NCBI GenBank assembly: GCA_037389465.1 | Contig: JAZARR010000193.1 | Span: forward strand, 2,108,001 to 2,172,000 | Length of the DNA: 64,000 nucleotides | Source of the DNA: Baylisascaris procyonis | Lineage: Eukaryota > Nematoda > Chromadorea > Rhabditida > Ascarididae | Direction: 5' to 3' | Part shown: positions 43,711 through 59,599 of the stretch, one piece after another | Numbering within the stretch: the first letter of the stretch is position 1 | How the letters are laid out: every line of letters begins with the position of its first letter | Notes under the pieces: generated by a model | Seen by the model: only the letters and a program-made list of their open reading frames with translations | Told to the model about the DNA's origin: nothing | Database searches by the model: none | Made by a program: the position numbers and the translations under genes

Positions 43711-45023
43711 TATTTATATTTGTTGAAAGAAAATTAATATTATTTGCATAAAGAAAGGGCTAATATTTTTTGAAGTTTCATAGAGGAATGTTTTTTCACT
43801 CAAATGAAATATTTCGGCAATTGAAATATATTCGACAAATAATATTATCTTATCGATGAATGATTAAATCTAATTTCATAAAATTTATTAAAATCGGTCA
43901 AATATATTCATTCCGGATTTGTATAATCTCCGTTTCCTATCATCATTAGAAAATCAACAACGTCAAAAAAAACTTTATCTCATAGATATGCGGCAATTTG
44001 ATGAGTGGCGCATTTTTCAGATTTTTGGAACATTTTTGAGGATAATAGAAGTGAAAAAGAAGAGAGAGAAAAAAGAGAACATTTCGTGAGGTGATCAAAT
44101 CAAATAAATCTAATCAACATACGTTTTCGATCGCAAATTCTAATTCGACAATCGCAAATTTTATGGGCGTTCCTTTTTGTTCGAATTTGAAACGCATTTA
44201 AGTGTTCCACCAAACGAGTCAATTCATATTTTAATTTACAAATGAAGTTTTTTTTTTTCTCTCGATGATCGATTCTATTTTATTTTATTTTTTTTTATTT
44301 TCGAGAAATTTGGCGAAATTTTTCGATGAATTTTTTGAGAAAAATTATTGAAAATTAAGAAATTTTATTGTTATTTAGCAAGTTGGAAATTATTTTTCTT
44401 TAAATAGCTATGCCAAATATCGTTTCCAGATATTTTCTTAATAAAAATTATAATAGATCCTCGATATGATCTTTTAAATTATCAATACTATGTGCTTCCA
44501 ATTATACTGTTAAAGTTATAACAATATACACACTTGAGTATATATTAAAATAATAAATTTGAAAAAAAATTATAGATAATAAATAAATAAAATTTTTGAA
44601 AAATATTTTTCTTAGCTTAGGAGTTTCAAAGGTTCATTTATGAAGAGATAATCATAATTGTTTTTACTGAAATTTAAAAAAAAAATTTTTCTTGCATATA
44701 TATTGTTCGTTGTCCAGTGTCTGTCTGTGTCTGTCGTTAATATTTGTAAAACAACGCATTTTATGAGGTTTTTTACTAATCGAAACATTTGAAATATCGA
44801 ATATACTAATAGGAATTAAAACTTGAACAATAATTTTATCTATTTTCATTATTTTATTCGATTATATTAGCGTCATTCATTTTTTTCATTTGAAATTATT
44901 TATTCAATAACTATCAGGTTTCCAAAATCCCTATGGCGCAAATGTCCAATATTTATATCGTAGTCGAATTTCCTATATCACAAGTGGAGTCACTTCCGGA
45001 AAATAGTTTATAGGGCACCGACG

Positions 45024-46136
45024 ATGTGGTCGGCAATGCGTTGGTCAGCTACAGTATCGGCCTCAGTGGCAGGCATAGCACTTCTATCGCTTCTAATAGC
45101 ATTCCCAACAGTAATGAATGAAATCGCTTCAATGGAAGAGGAGCTGGCTCTTCATCGGAGTCAATTTATTGCGATATCAAATGAAATGTGGGATGAATTA
45201 CTATCACAAAGTACCATTATTCAACATGCACAAAATATTCGTCGTAGATCAACATTTGGAATGAGATCAAGACGACAATGTTGGTCATTTTAAATTATTT
45301 TACGTCAACTTTAATTTCAACTTTATAATATCACTATTATATATTTTCAAATAAGAGATGTAAAACCTACAATATATTAGGCTAAGAAGCAAGAAACATT
45401 TTATTCTGAGAATCAGCTCTTATTTGAAAATTTATTTATATAAAAGATTATCTTGAAAAAAAGATCTTTTCGATTATAGAGCAATTTAAAAAAAAAAAAC
45501 CCGTATTACAGAAATATAATCGTTTTCGCTTCCTAATCCTAATAAAAAAAAATATTTGGAATTTAGTGAGGATTTTTCCCACTAATTAAAATAAATTATG
45601 ATGTTTTTAAATTATAAAACTCCTTCACATATTTAAAAACAATGTCCTCTCTTCCTTTACCCTTAACTCTTCTTTTTCCAAAAGAAAGACAGTAAGCATC
45701 TTTTTTTTGCTGTTTTAGATGAAGGCGGCGCATATGCTGGATCATCTCAAGAAGGAGTCGGTGAATATAGTGAAGATAAAATCGCCGGTGAAGCGGAAGG
45801 CAATAAATGCCCAGCCGGTCCAAAAGGGCCACCTGGTGAGCCTGGTGAAAGAGGTAAGTAGCACTCAAAAATAACCAACCGTTTACAAAATTCCCGGCTC
45901 CTTTTAGCCAGAAAAGGATGAGCAAGAAGTAATGGTGATAAGTAGATATGATGAAATGTAGTATATGATGAGGCGAATAGTATTGCTTACATGGTTAGTC
46001 ATGATTGCCAGGCGTTGGTCATTTATTTGGTTATAATAAAGGTAATGTTGGTCACCTTTTAGGTCATTTCTCAAGTTTCTGATAGAAAAAATCCAATATT
46101 AATTTGCATTATCCAATCCGTTCTATTCTCAAGAAA

Positions 46137-46175
<39 letters not shown>

Positions 46176-49100
46176 AAAGTAAATAAAAATAAAAAAACAA
46201 ACAAACAATGTGCCGTTCTTTCACTCATTGATATTTCATTGAGGCTATACGCTATATTGCGTTTTCTATCTTCTCCTACCCTTTTAGCTCACCTCTCACC
46301 CCCCATACATATAAAAAAGTTTGTTTTCTTCTTTGAAATATGCGCTTTCTTAATCGCACCTTGTTTGTTGAATTTGCAGTAAAATCAAGTTTCATTGAAG
46401 TTTCAAATTAATTGAAAAGTGAAAATTGACCTATTTTTGTCCGTTATTCGAAATGAATTGTTGTGAATCTAATCGAAGCACTTTCAGCATTAAAACACAA
46501 TAAAGGTATAGAGGACACTATGATGTCTAATAGGGAATTTCAATATTTAAAAAAAAAATAGAAACAATTCATTCAAACTCAAGTGATCTTAGAGGGTGCT
46601 AAAATTGATAAACTAATTAATTGTACCTTTGAAATACACTATGCAATTTAAGATACGGAAATAATAATACTTAGGTAAGAAATATATGTGAACAAATTAG
46701 AATGTTTTATTTTAGGAGAGGACGCTGCCGATGGGGAACCAGGAAAACCGGGCTTAGATGGTGTATCAGTACCACCAAAATCTGGTCCTTGTGCACCATG
46801 TCCTCAAGGACCTCCCGGATTCCCAGGATATAAAGGACGAAGAGGTCCACGTGGACAACAAGGAGAAAAAGGAGCTGAAGGACCTCCAGGTATAAAAAAT
46901 TTCTTTGAGAGAAAAATCTCTTCAACAAATTTCAACGTTTTTCATAGGCATTCTTAAACGATTTCATGGTTCAGGTTTTTTTTTAAATTTTTTTATTAGG
47001 TATAAATGTCCCGTTATCAATATTCTGATTACTGTAATTTCAGGTTCATAAATTTCAGGTTCATGATAAAACTTTAAGTGCAAACATTTGCATTCGTTTG
47101 CAGTTTTCTTTTATTGCCAATTTTTTTTCAAACATATAAATTATTTTCTTCTTTCATTTGTATTTAAAAAAAAATTCTGGAACTATTTGAAAGATATGGT
47201 CTGAGTTGATTGAACCTATCTTTATATGCATTAAAGTAGCAAGCATCTCCAACTTTAAATGCTTATGATTAAAAGTTGCAAATTATTTTCACTTGCAATT
47301 TGCAAACAATTTGAGATAAAAACTTAATCAATTATATATTCAATACAATATCTCTGATTATCATAAGTGTTGAGAAATTACTGCATCGTTGTTGCTTTAG
47401 CCTTAAGTGCACATAGTACTTCTCGTACGATATTTTGAGATCTTTATAAGACTATTAAATGGTTTTAATTAACTTGTATATACCTGTTTGTTGGTAATGA
47501 CCCGAACGTTACATTCTTCTTGGTAAAAGAATTTTGATATAGATAAATAAAATTCAAATTAAAAATTTTAGGTCGTGATGGAGAAACTGGAGAAGAAGGA
47601 CCGGTTGGCGATATTGGTCCTATTGGAGAGATGGGACCAAAAGGCGAACGAGGTTTGCATTCATTTTTTATTTTTAAATAATTTATTTAAATACGCTATC
47701 GACATATTTGCATATATGTATGTAGGTCTATATATTTGCATATTTACACATCTAGTCAACTGTCTCTTTTTTCGCGAGGAAACTCATGTTATCATCATTA
47801 TACGGGTTGCTGTTGGGTGGGTGAATGGCTTAGTGGTAGAGCGGCAAACTATTGGTCAATTCCAATCCCTAGTTCTATTCCACCTTTGAGATGCGGTTTT
47901 GATGAATGGAGAGAGCGATATAGCAAGTATGCATCCACTTCATTATCTATGGTTGGAATCAAGATTTCACTAGTGGGAAGCGATCATCCCTCTCTTCAGT
48001 CTTAACAACAAGTACTTTTGCACAGGTCAAAGGTCAATATGCAAATGACGCATGTTCCTGATGTAATTCGAACCTCGCTGGTTCGATTCTTGTAGCAGAC
48101 AAACGTTTAGACATCCTTATAAGTTTATTAGTAAATAAGATTTACTTGATTATGCTAATTTCAAAGAAGTCCGGTTAAAAACTCTAATATCCAACAATTA
48201 AAAAAGAAAGTATTCCTTAAGGACCGCCTGGAAAAGATGGTACTAAATATGCACGGGGAGCACGAGGTCCAAAAGGTGAAACTGGACCAGTTGGACCGGA
48301 AGGTGATGAAGGAGCACCTGGTGAACGTGGTATTGACGCAAGGCCTGGTTTGTACTCTTACTATAGCTTTACTTAACAATCCCATAAAGGGCTTTCAATC
48401 AGTAATCTTCATTTGGGTGCCATCTTTCGGATCAACTCTTAAAATGCAAAAATATGAAAATGTGTGAAAAATACGGCGACTGTAAAAACGTAGCTTAGTT
48501 GGTAAGAGACGCGATCGCAAAACCAAGTGTATATGGATCGAATTCGAGATCCTTTTTAGAATTTTTGCATTTATTGACGAAATAGACGAGAAATTAGTGA
48601 GACATCGGCTACAGCCTCTCCAAGAAATGTTACATAGGTGGGAAAAGGTCACTTCTCCAGTATGAATTCACTACAAATATAAAATAAATAACTTTAAAGT
48701 AGGTTTCAATACTAGCAATATTTGTTTATACATTAGCAATCAATGGAATAAAAATTTTCTATCCATTTTATTGTTATTGTACAGGAAGTACCATTACTCA
48801 TTACTAATATTAATTTCGTTTTTTAAATTTAGTGTACCGTAGAGAAAGGGATTTGCGATGTTTAGATGCATCACTACAAATAATATATTGCAGCATAGTG
48901 ATAGTTCTAGGATCTTTTTAAAGATTATTTATTACAGGTTCACAAGGAGAAATTGGGCCTATTGGTCCTCCCGGAACTCCGGGACGTAAAGGACCACCCG
49001 GATTGCCAGGAAGGCCTGGTCCAGCAGGTATAAATTTAAAAACTAGATTTTTTTAAAATTACTGTTATTGTAACTGAGCATTTGAATATATTTGAGGCAT

Positions 49101-50843
49101 AATATGGCTAGTCGTTGATTGAAATATTTTTTTTTGGATTGAAAGCATTTTTTTAAAGCGTTTTTTCTTAAATTTAAATATAAAATATATTTCCGCTCAG
49201 TTATTTTTCATTTATTGAATTGTCGATAAAGTAAAGAGACAACTCTAAATTGTCTTAGGGTAAAAAAGAGGGAATTATGCTTCCAAAAAAAAATATATAT
49301 ATAACCATAAATGTAACAATACTGCAACTTTTTAAGGTTATCAGTGACAATTTTTTAAGGCGCTGATGGTGAATATTGCCCATGTCCGGATCGTACAAAA
49401 GGTGAGCATCTAAAGCCCAGTAATGAGGGAAAACAACCTTATGAAGGACCAATTGCTCCAGCGGAACGTGAATCTCGTGAGAGAATTACAACAAGACCCT
49501 ATACTAGACCTGCTATTCGTCCAAATACAAGTAAATATTTTTTTTTAATTACTCTTTAAAACGTGAATGATTGATTTCCTACTATAAAAACCGCGACCAT
49601 AGAACAGAGATATTTAAATGATAAAATAAATGAGTTAAATTATTGCATAAATATTCATATATACCGTAATGCACTCATTTATAAGCCCCTTTCAAGAAGA
49701 ATCTTCGAAGGAATTACAAACGTTATCAGATATCATTTAGAATTATTATACATAATAATAGGAGGGGGGGGGGAAATTCAATAAATATAGATTATTTTAA
49801 GTTTTAAATATAAAACGTTAATTTAATAAAATATAAGGAAGAGTGCTACAAGAGTGGCAAAAAGATTTTCTATAAATGTTTGAAGTAATTCATTTGGTTA
49901 TGTACTTATCCGTTGAGATTTCTCGAAAAAAAAATGAGAGGAAAAGCAAATAAATGAGTGCTCAACCTTGCTAAAATACTTTTCAGCTCAATCATTGAGT
50001 TTTCAAATTTTAAATTTTCATACCATGATTACTTTTAATTACTTATAACTGATATAAATGAATTAATATAAATACTGCTTAAATTACCTGTAAATTATTA
50101 TAATTAATAACTTAATTACTCATCACTATTATAAATATTAGTTACGTATATATGATAGTAGTTAGAGTATAAATATCTAGTAATTTTTAGTTCATCCACC
50201 AAAAACGGAAAATGGCAGAAGGAAGAGACCGAATGGTGTATCACGATATCCGAACGAAGGATCACCCGAATCATCACCATCGAAAGAGGATATTGAGGAA
50301 GAGGATGAAGTAGCTGAAGTAAGAAAAGAGGTCAGGTTTGGGAAACCAATCCAAATATCATCTGAAAGGATCAAACAACGAAAAACGAGCAAAACAAGAA
50401 AATTCGGCAATTATGAAGAAAATATCGATAATGGTAATCGTAATACGGAAAGAAAAGATAGACAAGAATATGCGGAAAACGATGAAGAAGAAAATTTACG
50501 TGGAGAAAATATAGAGAAAAGCATTTCTAATGGAAATATTAGAAAAGATTCTCTAAGAAAACTTCCTTCAGAGGGTTTCAAAGATACTCAAAGGACAGGT
50601 GAATTGGAAAGGGATATTTCAATGGAGAAAGGTGATAAAACGGTTAGAAAATCATTTGTTGAGAATTATGAAAATGATTTAAATGAAACCAATTCCAACA
50701 AGAGCAATAAACATAACAGAAACAATGAAGCGTCAACTGAAGAGAAAGAGGTAAGCAAATTTAATTATTATTGAATCGAAATGATTGTACAATTTCATTT
50801 ATTACTACTATTTTTGCAAATAAATAAATAAATAAATAAATAA

Positions 50844-50895
<52 letters not shown>

Positions 50896-51219
50896 CCGTA
50901 AAAAATATCACTTACAGATGATATTTAATTCACTCTTTTTTCTCCCCCAACATTGTTTAAAAAATATTTAATGAAAACTTCAGTGGAAATATGTATAGCA
51001 ATAAATATTTCAAAAATATTAATAATAATAAAAATAAAATAAATGAATAAATATTATTTCAATTCAAAAATGATAGACTGAAAAAAAACAATCAAATAAA
51101 TAATGCAGAAAAAATTATTTAAGGCGGAAGAAGAACATGGCGATGAGGTGAAATCTTCTCAACCATACAATAAACGTGTAATTGCCGCCTCTCTACGAAG
51201 AAAGCATCGAACTGCATAA
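45024..51219 (+). CDS. Cuticle collagen with long charged C-terminal extension
   Basis: Extracellular cuticle structural protein. Exons: 45024-45279, 45719-45853, 46716-46889, 47572-47652, 48222-48347, 48938-49027, 49360-49530, 50191-50750 and 51124-51219. The N-terminus has a membrane segment (residues about 10-28), a conserved-type amphipathic block ([20 protein letters not shown]) and a furin site RSRR at residues 81-84. Gly-X-Y blocks follow with paired cysteines ([16 protein letters not shown]). Exons 3-7 all begin inside a glycine codon (phase 1), as in fibrillar-type collagen genes. After the last Gly-X-Y block, exons 7-9 encode about 275 residues that are non-collagenous. They are rich in Glu, Lys, Arg, Asn and Ser ([33 protein letters not shown]) and look disordered. 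Phases are consistent throughout. The exon 1 donor is GTTGGT, weaker than the others. Confidence 0.9.
46135..46176. repeat. AAAT microsatellite
   Basis: About ten AAAT units in collagen intron 2. Confidence 0.9.
47816..47890 (+). repeat. tRNA-like sequence, probably SINE or pseudo-tRNA
   Basis: Collagen intron 4. TGGCTTAGTGGTAGAGCGG is an excellent A box (D arm), followed about 35 bases later by AGTTCTATTCC, a decayed B box. Arms do not fold well enough for a working tRNA. A further B-box-like GGTTCGATTCT near 48080 suggests another fragment. Confidence 0.5.
48484..48557 (+). repeat. tRNA-like sequence, probably SINE or pseudo-tRNA
   Basis: Collagen intron 5. TAGCTTAGTTGGTAAGAG (A box) and GGATCGAATTC (B-box-like) are separated by a tRNA-like distance. 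The acceptor stem does not pair convincingly. Confidence 0.5.
50817..50895. repeat. AAAT then AT microsatellite
   Basis: AAAT units followed by about 22 AT units in the last collagen intron. Confidence 0.9.
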
Positions 51220-53061
51220 AATTTATCGATTGTAAATGAAATTATTGGAATGATCTTTGATTTCAGTTTTTTTTTTCAAAAATAATTTTCGATTATTGCC
51301 TCATTTTAAATATTTATTTACAATAAACGTTATTTATAATTCATAATCAACGATTGCAACGAGATGCGAAACTTACTTCTTCGTTAATTTATTTTAGATG
51401 CCGACAGATATCATTCCAATCGCCGTACTTGCTTATCACTACTTATAGTAGATATCAATACATCTAATCTATATCTATATGCCCCTGAGGAATAAATATC
51501 AACGAATTTCATTTTATCATTGAATTATTTTCCATTTCCCCTCCTTATCACCGTTTCATCCACCATTCCTCCCTTCTCTCAATAAATGAGTTGGCTAATT
51601 ATCATCAAATGGGCTCATTTAAGTCTATTTTTCTTTCTAAAACCTCTTTCGAACGATTCCCACCCAACTATGACCGTTATGAGAGAAAAATTTTGAAATT
51701 TATCAAAAATTTTATCGCCCACTTCTAATGCAAACCTTTAACAATTGAAATTCCAACCTATTTTGAATATTTCCCTTTATTTTTTTCTTCATTTCTCAAT
51801 TCTTCTTTTTATTTTTTACACTTCAAATTTTCTTTTATTCTTTAATTTTTTTAAAGATGCTTCAGCTGATAATATATTTTTAAATGAATAACAGAATCTT
51901 ATTAGAAAGGAAGTAAAACAAATACAGAGTAAAGAACAAAAATTAAAAATTTTCAAATATGAGTTAATTACGTGTAAAACGAAGAAAACATCATAAAACA
52001 AATCTTATTGGTTATATTTTTCAAAAAATTTCTCCATCAAAGACCGATCAACTCACGAAAAAGTTCAAAAAATATAAAAACAATCAATATCCTTCATTAT
52101 ATTCTTTACTTTTCGCTTAGTTTTATTGTAATATCATCTTCGAGCATATAGAACTTATTCGCAGATTCGAATAGCTCTAAATTCGACCTGGTCTTACCGT
52201 CAAAAAGAGTGGATTTAATCAAAGCTTAATCAGCAATATCTTTCACTGATTTTTTTTTTTACTGATAAGATATATATGAATTTCGAAAAGCTTCAAACTA
52301 TCGATCAATAAATGACCAATTACGTTGACCATTACAATATACAAATAGCCACTAAGCGTAACAAATTCAGTTTTTAAAAAATAATATGCAAATTTGGGGA
52401 AATTATAATTCAGCACACAATGAAAGTAGACAAATTGCGTGGGAAATTTTATAATTTTTATTGATATTCATAAAATTGTCACTAAGATATCATGAAGATT
52501 GAATAATTTCTTCTGGAATTATTATATGGAAATTAAAAAAACATAAAAAAATAATAATGAAGGCATTATTTCTCTACCGTAAAACGATAAAATAAACACC
52601 CAATGGGGCTTAAAAAAAAGAAAAAAAATAGAATAATTTTACAAAAGGAAATGTTTTTTCCTCCTTTTTGGAATTTTTTTCTGTCTGGAAATTAAAAAAA
52701 AAAAGGAAAAAAAATTCAAAAGATCCTATCTCCATTCAGATTTCATCCCAGCTTTATTATCTATGTGCGGAAAAATATAACGTATAAACGCCATAAAATA
52801 TAATGAAATTATTAAAAAACAGAATTTAAAAAAAAAAAACTTTACTTTTTAATTCTTTACCATTTTAAAAACTTAATTTAAAAAAAAAAGTTCTCAAATA
52901 TATAATATTTCCTTAAAAAATAATTCATTCCTAACGAATCTATAATTCAAATGATAATTACTATAGCATCTATTCTCAAATAATTAAATTCAATATCACA
53001 TTTGAAATAGAACGATTATAAAATTTATGAACTATATGAAATGAATATCGCATAGATATTA
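51220..53061. other. Convergent spacer between collagen and Rab11
   Basis: AT-rich, with long A and T runs. No open frame with splice sites or recognisable product. Holds the 3' ends of both flanking genes. Confidence 0.5.
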
Positions 53062-55473
<2,412 letters not shown>

Positions 55474-57260
55474 GATAGAAATGATCTGCAAATATCACAT
55501 CTTCAATGTGCTAGCGAATAAGAAATTTCTCTACGAAAAATACCATCAAGAATTAGCAGTTAGCAGAAACAATGTCAGCAGACGGATACGAACCGGAGAT
55601 GTTTCACTTACCGAGCGAATGCTCTACCACTGAGCCAAGCCTAACGTACTAAAAGTGCGTCCCTACACTCCTAACCTACACATAACGCAACGCGTCAACA
55701 ATCAGATGAGGACTTCCATTAATAGAATAGAAATTATTTTCATAAATATATATTTGACATTAAAGAAAGTAAAATAACGTTAACTATGGATTTATATAAA
55801 TGAAATATTTTCTCATGATGATGGAAAATAAAATAAGACAACTATAGATATACTTAACAAAATCGAATCTATCTATGCTCGATTGTTGAAGTGAACCAAA
55901 CCAATTTAACAACTACGAACTTAAAACCAACCTTCCAACTTGACGCAATCACATATAATGATTGAAATATCAATCAAAAATATCATTATAAATTAGCATC
56001 GAAAATTTCACTAATTAATTGTAAATAAATAAAATACAGCAGAAGGATTGCGACGAAACAACGAATCTTCAATGCGGTTATTAGATTATAGTGAATTAAA
56101 GATTGATCATTTGAAGATCAAAACCATTTTTGATGAGTTGATCTACAAATTTAATACTAGTTTACAGATTTAATATTTAAATTTAAATTTACAGATTTAA
56201 TATTTAAATATATAAATATTTAATACTAGTTTAATTTAAATTTAAATTTAAATTTAATATTTAAATTTAATAGATCGACGATTGATCAATCATCGATCTA
56301 CAGATTTAAATATGGACGATCATATAAGATACTAGTTATTAATAAGGTTGCAAACACATTTTTTTTATTTTCGTATATGATCGATGACGATAAAAAAAAA
56401 AGCAATAAAATATATTTTATTCTTCAAATGCTCAGTTTTTTTTCCCTGCAAATTTCTTTCTCAAATTTCTCAGATAATTTTCAGGTTTTTCAAATTAATC
56501 CAACCTTTTCAAACCTTTCCTGAGAAAATAATCACACAGATTTTTAACGTTTCAGGAATTTCTTTAGGGATTTTAGTTATTTAAAAGATATAAATGGAAA
56601 AGTGCCCATAATTATGGTCTTTGAATTGAGCCATCACTCCTTACTGCAATAAACTACTGGCCAAGAGTTCGCCCATTGCAGAGCCAAGGTCTAACTCTCT
56701 TTTTTCCTTTATGTGTATACCATTATACCAACTCCTTTATATTCATAATCCAAAGTATATATACAAAGTTGATAAGATTGATTAAGACGTAAAACTTAAA
56801 TAGTTGTGACTAAACATGATATTTGCTGCTTCCGGTCAGAAAACGGTATCAGTGAAAATATTTGATATACGGAAGTAATACGGTCCACTCATATCTTTTC
56901 GCATTTAAAATAGATTAGCGAAGAGTTTTTTGAATATATTTTTTGTTATTCATACCTCAAAATTGTCCACTCTCTTAAAAAGGCAAACGAAGCATGATTT
57001 TAAATTTGTAGATGCTCTCATTTCGTCCCAATTGCGCTTTATGAGTTCAGATATCGAGATACGACTTTGATCTGCGCGATCAGCTGCCAATGATCGAGAA
57101 TTCCTCCCGACGGCGCAATCCGCAATTGTTTTAGTCAATATCTCAACGAGCAAGTAGGCTTCGTTTTATTGCATAGAATGCCTCAAAATCTTCGGAATGC
57201 TGTGGATCTCACATATACTTCGATGATAACACAAGTCGCCGACGACATCAGTAACGATGA
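55474..57260. other. Upstream region of rab-11
   Basis: No exon recognised. Holds a tRNA-like element (55574-55645), ATTTAAATTTAA simple sequence near 56180-56275, and a short minus open frame at 56950-57153 without splice context. Confidence 0.5.
55574..55645 (-). tRNA. tRNA-like sequence, likely pseudo-tRNA (anticodon position GGT)
   Basis: Read on the minus strand, 72 bases begin GTTAGGCTTGGCTCAGTGGT. The D stem GCTC/GAGC and a five-pair anticodon stem TTCGC/GTGAA form, with loop TCGGTAA. The B box GGTTCGTATCC is intact, but the T stem has only three pairs and the acceptor stem five of seven. Position 33 is C, not U. It has good internal promoters but is probably a pseudogene or the head of a tRNA-derived SINE. 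Confidence 0.4.
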
Positions 57261-57266
57261 GTTCGG

Positions 57267-58385
57267 TCATCGCAGTCCATCCGATCGCCGATTCGTATTA
57301 TCAAACAAAACATAAAGATCTGCCGGTATCAACTCACTCTGAAATTCAATAAGCAGTGAATTGTCTGCGATCCGCAAGACTACATCAGCATAGTAATTAG
57401 GCTTTGCTGCATCGTGATCGCAAAAATGCTTCCGCCTACTAGTCAGCCAATAAGACTCTATAAGATTCTTTGTCATGTCACGTTTTCTTGCTTTCTTCTT
57501 CCAGTGACCACATAGGTGGCTTACCTCTCCCGGCGATCGGCGATATAGTGCATCTGGAACCGATCCATCTAAAAAACGCATATAACTGCCTCATCGTCCA
57601 TGCTGGTTGCATTGCATCTGTCCACTCTGTGATGGACAGCTCCAAACGATGCAATCCACAACTGTCCATCTCGTTACCTTATCAAACAACTTCACAGCAC
57701 TATACTACTAAGCGCCTACTCTTCCGGTCGAAGATGAATTCGGATGGTTTAGTGAACCCGAAAACCGTTGCGTGTTACCCATCCAAACATCGCATACAGT
57801 CCTCAGGTTCACCTCACACTCCACAATCCTGACAAATAATGCTGGCTATATCAGGGATTTTATAAAGATGGATTTGACAAAGCGACGTACCGCATTGTGA
57901 TCGCGCATTATGTTCACTTTGGTCGTTCGTTAAGAAACGCTTAGAATGTTCCCCAAACAGTTTTACGTTACCTTTTGCAGTGGGCAGTTACGAAGGCCGC
58001 AACGCTAATACCTTCCCTCCATATATAGCGATCAAAACCGTTGCCTATATGCAATAATTCGGATTGTTCGATCATTTGGTGTGGATTCGAGTTTTAGTGA
58101 CCGGAAAGTGATGGTCATTCCGTAAGTATTATTGCTGGTTTATTTCCGGTTAATTGTTAGTAAAATGAGCGAAATGATTATCAATCCAAGAAGAAACAAT
58201 CACAGAATGGCTCGAGGGAATTATACTTCAGTTACCACGAGGCAAAAATCAATAAAAATTTGAAGACCTCTGAACACGAGAACTCGAAGTTCGAATGACC
58301 ACCAAAGTCGTCGCGAGGAACATGAAAAGCCCGAAGTCAGATCAAGGTCAAACCTATGTGATTACTGACGTTGGAATTACGATAT
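57267..58385 (+). mobile_element. Unclassified repeat family, copy 1
   Basis: The segment 57922-58385 is an inverted copy of 61485-61940. Just upstream, an open frame ending at 57832 contains VNPKTVACYPSKHR...GSPHTP, which resembles peptides read from copies 2 and 3. A minus open frame at 57267-57581 (KNLIESYWLTSRRKHFCDHD) lies at its 5' side. No transposase, reverse transcriptase or integrase motif was recognised. Confidence 0.55.
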
Positions 58386-59599
58386 ACCCACACAAAATAT
58401 GGATTGCTGACAGTGATATGGCTGATGTTTTATATAGTAATAATGATACTAGCATTTTTCCCGCATGTAAATTTTCCCCACAATATATTTTCCAATTGCT
58501 CTATTCTTCTATTCCGTAAAGCATTTTCCCATAGAAATAACCTTCATTCCAAAAGAACAAAAAAAAAATGTTCATTGTGATTCCCGTAATCGATGTCATA
58601 CCTATTCTTTTCAATTAAAATAATCGCATTTCCTCTATTTCTCCATCCTCTTCGTTATTGCTCCTTATATGCCTTTTGCAGAGTATTTATAACGATGCTT
58701 GATCTGTTTGTTTATTAGATGATTTCATCTATGTAACGATAGGTGTTATGGGGAAGAACTTCGATTGGTGTGATGTATATCGTAGGATTGCCTTTACAAC
58801 AATATTCACGGTGATTACTCGATCTGAAAGAGCTTCCCGATTGCCTACTTTAATTCACTTCAATTAACACAGCATTTAATATAAAAAAATGTCACTTCTT
58901 GCAGTTTTTCTTGAAGGGTCACTCCGTCTCATTGTAGGTGGTCCTCTGATTCGTTTACCATTCTGTGGTGTCCGTTCTGTTATATTTCTTTTATCCATAT
59001 TTCATTTTCGATACCCTAGGACCGAGAAAAAATTTGCATGCATGTTGTAGCCGGTGGGATTCTTATTTAAAACCGATGGGGTCGTAAAAGAATCCCTTAT
59101 ACCAGACTTTTAAATACCGTTTCTTCCCACCGTAGACAGAGAGTGTCGAGTACTCAACTTCAAAATTTTCTATGCATCCCTTTCACCGTATCGTATCTGA
59201 AATGAAGTTCATTCCCATCGTTGTCATGAATATTAAAATGATGCATTTGATTTGCGACGATCGGAAAAAGTTTCTTTCCTAAATTTGACTTTTCGCAAAG
59301 AGACCAACCGGAAACTCGCTGACAATGATTAGATCTAATTCTTTTTAGAATCAAAAAATCTTATGACCTCTTTCAGATAGACAGTTGGTCCCTTAAAACT
59401 TTTTATTTATTACCTTATTTATTTTTAACGTTGTTGAACGGTTTTGTTGTGATATGCAATTTACTTGACGATATTTCGTGGATATAAAAAAATTGGCGTT
59501 ATATTACTTCACCTGTGATGACTTCTCTTTGAATAATAACTAATTTGACCGTTCTACTAACCGTTAACTAACAAATAATCACCACTAATTTGCAAATAT
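58386..59599. other. Spacer between repeat copies
   Basis: No coding exon or RNA recognised. AT-rich with scattered short open frames. Confidence 0.4.

Larger units (their letters stand above)
41451..45023. other. Divergent spacer between GLYAT-like gene and collagen
   Basis: No coding exon recognised in 3.6 kb of AT-rich DNA. It contains a repeat of ATGCAAATTTCAGGA units (42200-42360) and a TTTATATA microsatellite (43540-43710). A C-rich tract at 42146-42164 is G-rich on the minus strand. It should include both promoters, but no core element can be assigned. Confidence 0.5.

Noticed and set aside
43540..43737. Aromatic 65-codon open frame
   Set aside because: It is a translation of the TTTATATA microsatellite.
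45596..45925. Minus open frame of 109 codons
   Set aside because: Antisense to collagen exon 2, whose Gly-X-Y frame is clearly the real one.
59160..59354. Minus 64-codon open frame
   Set aside because: No start context, splice site or motif, and outside the repeat copies.
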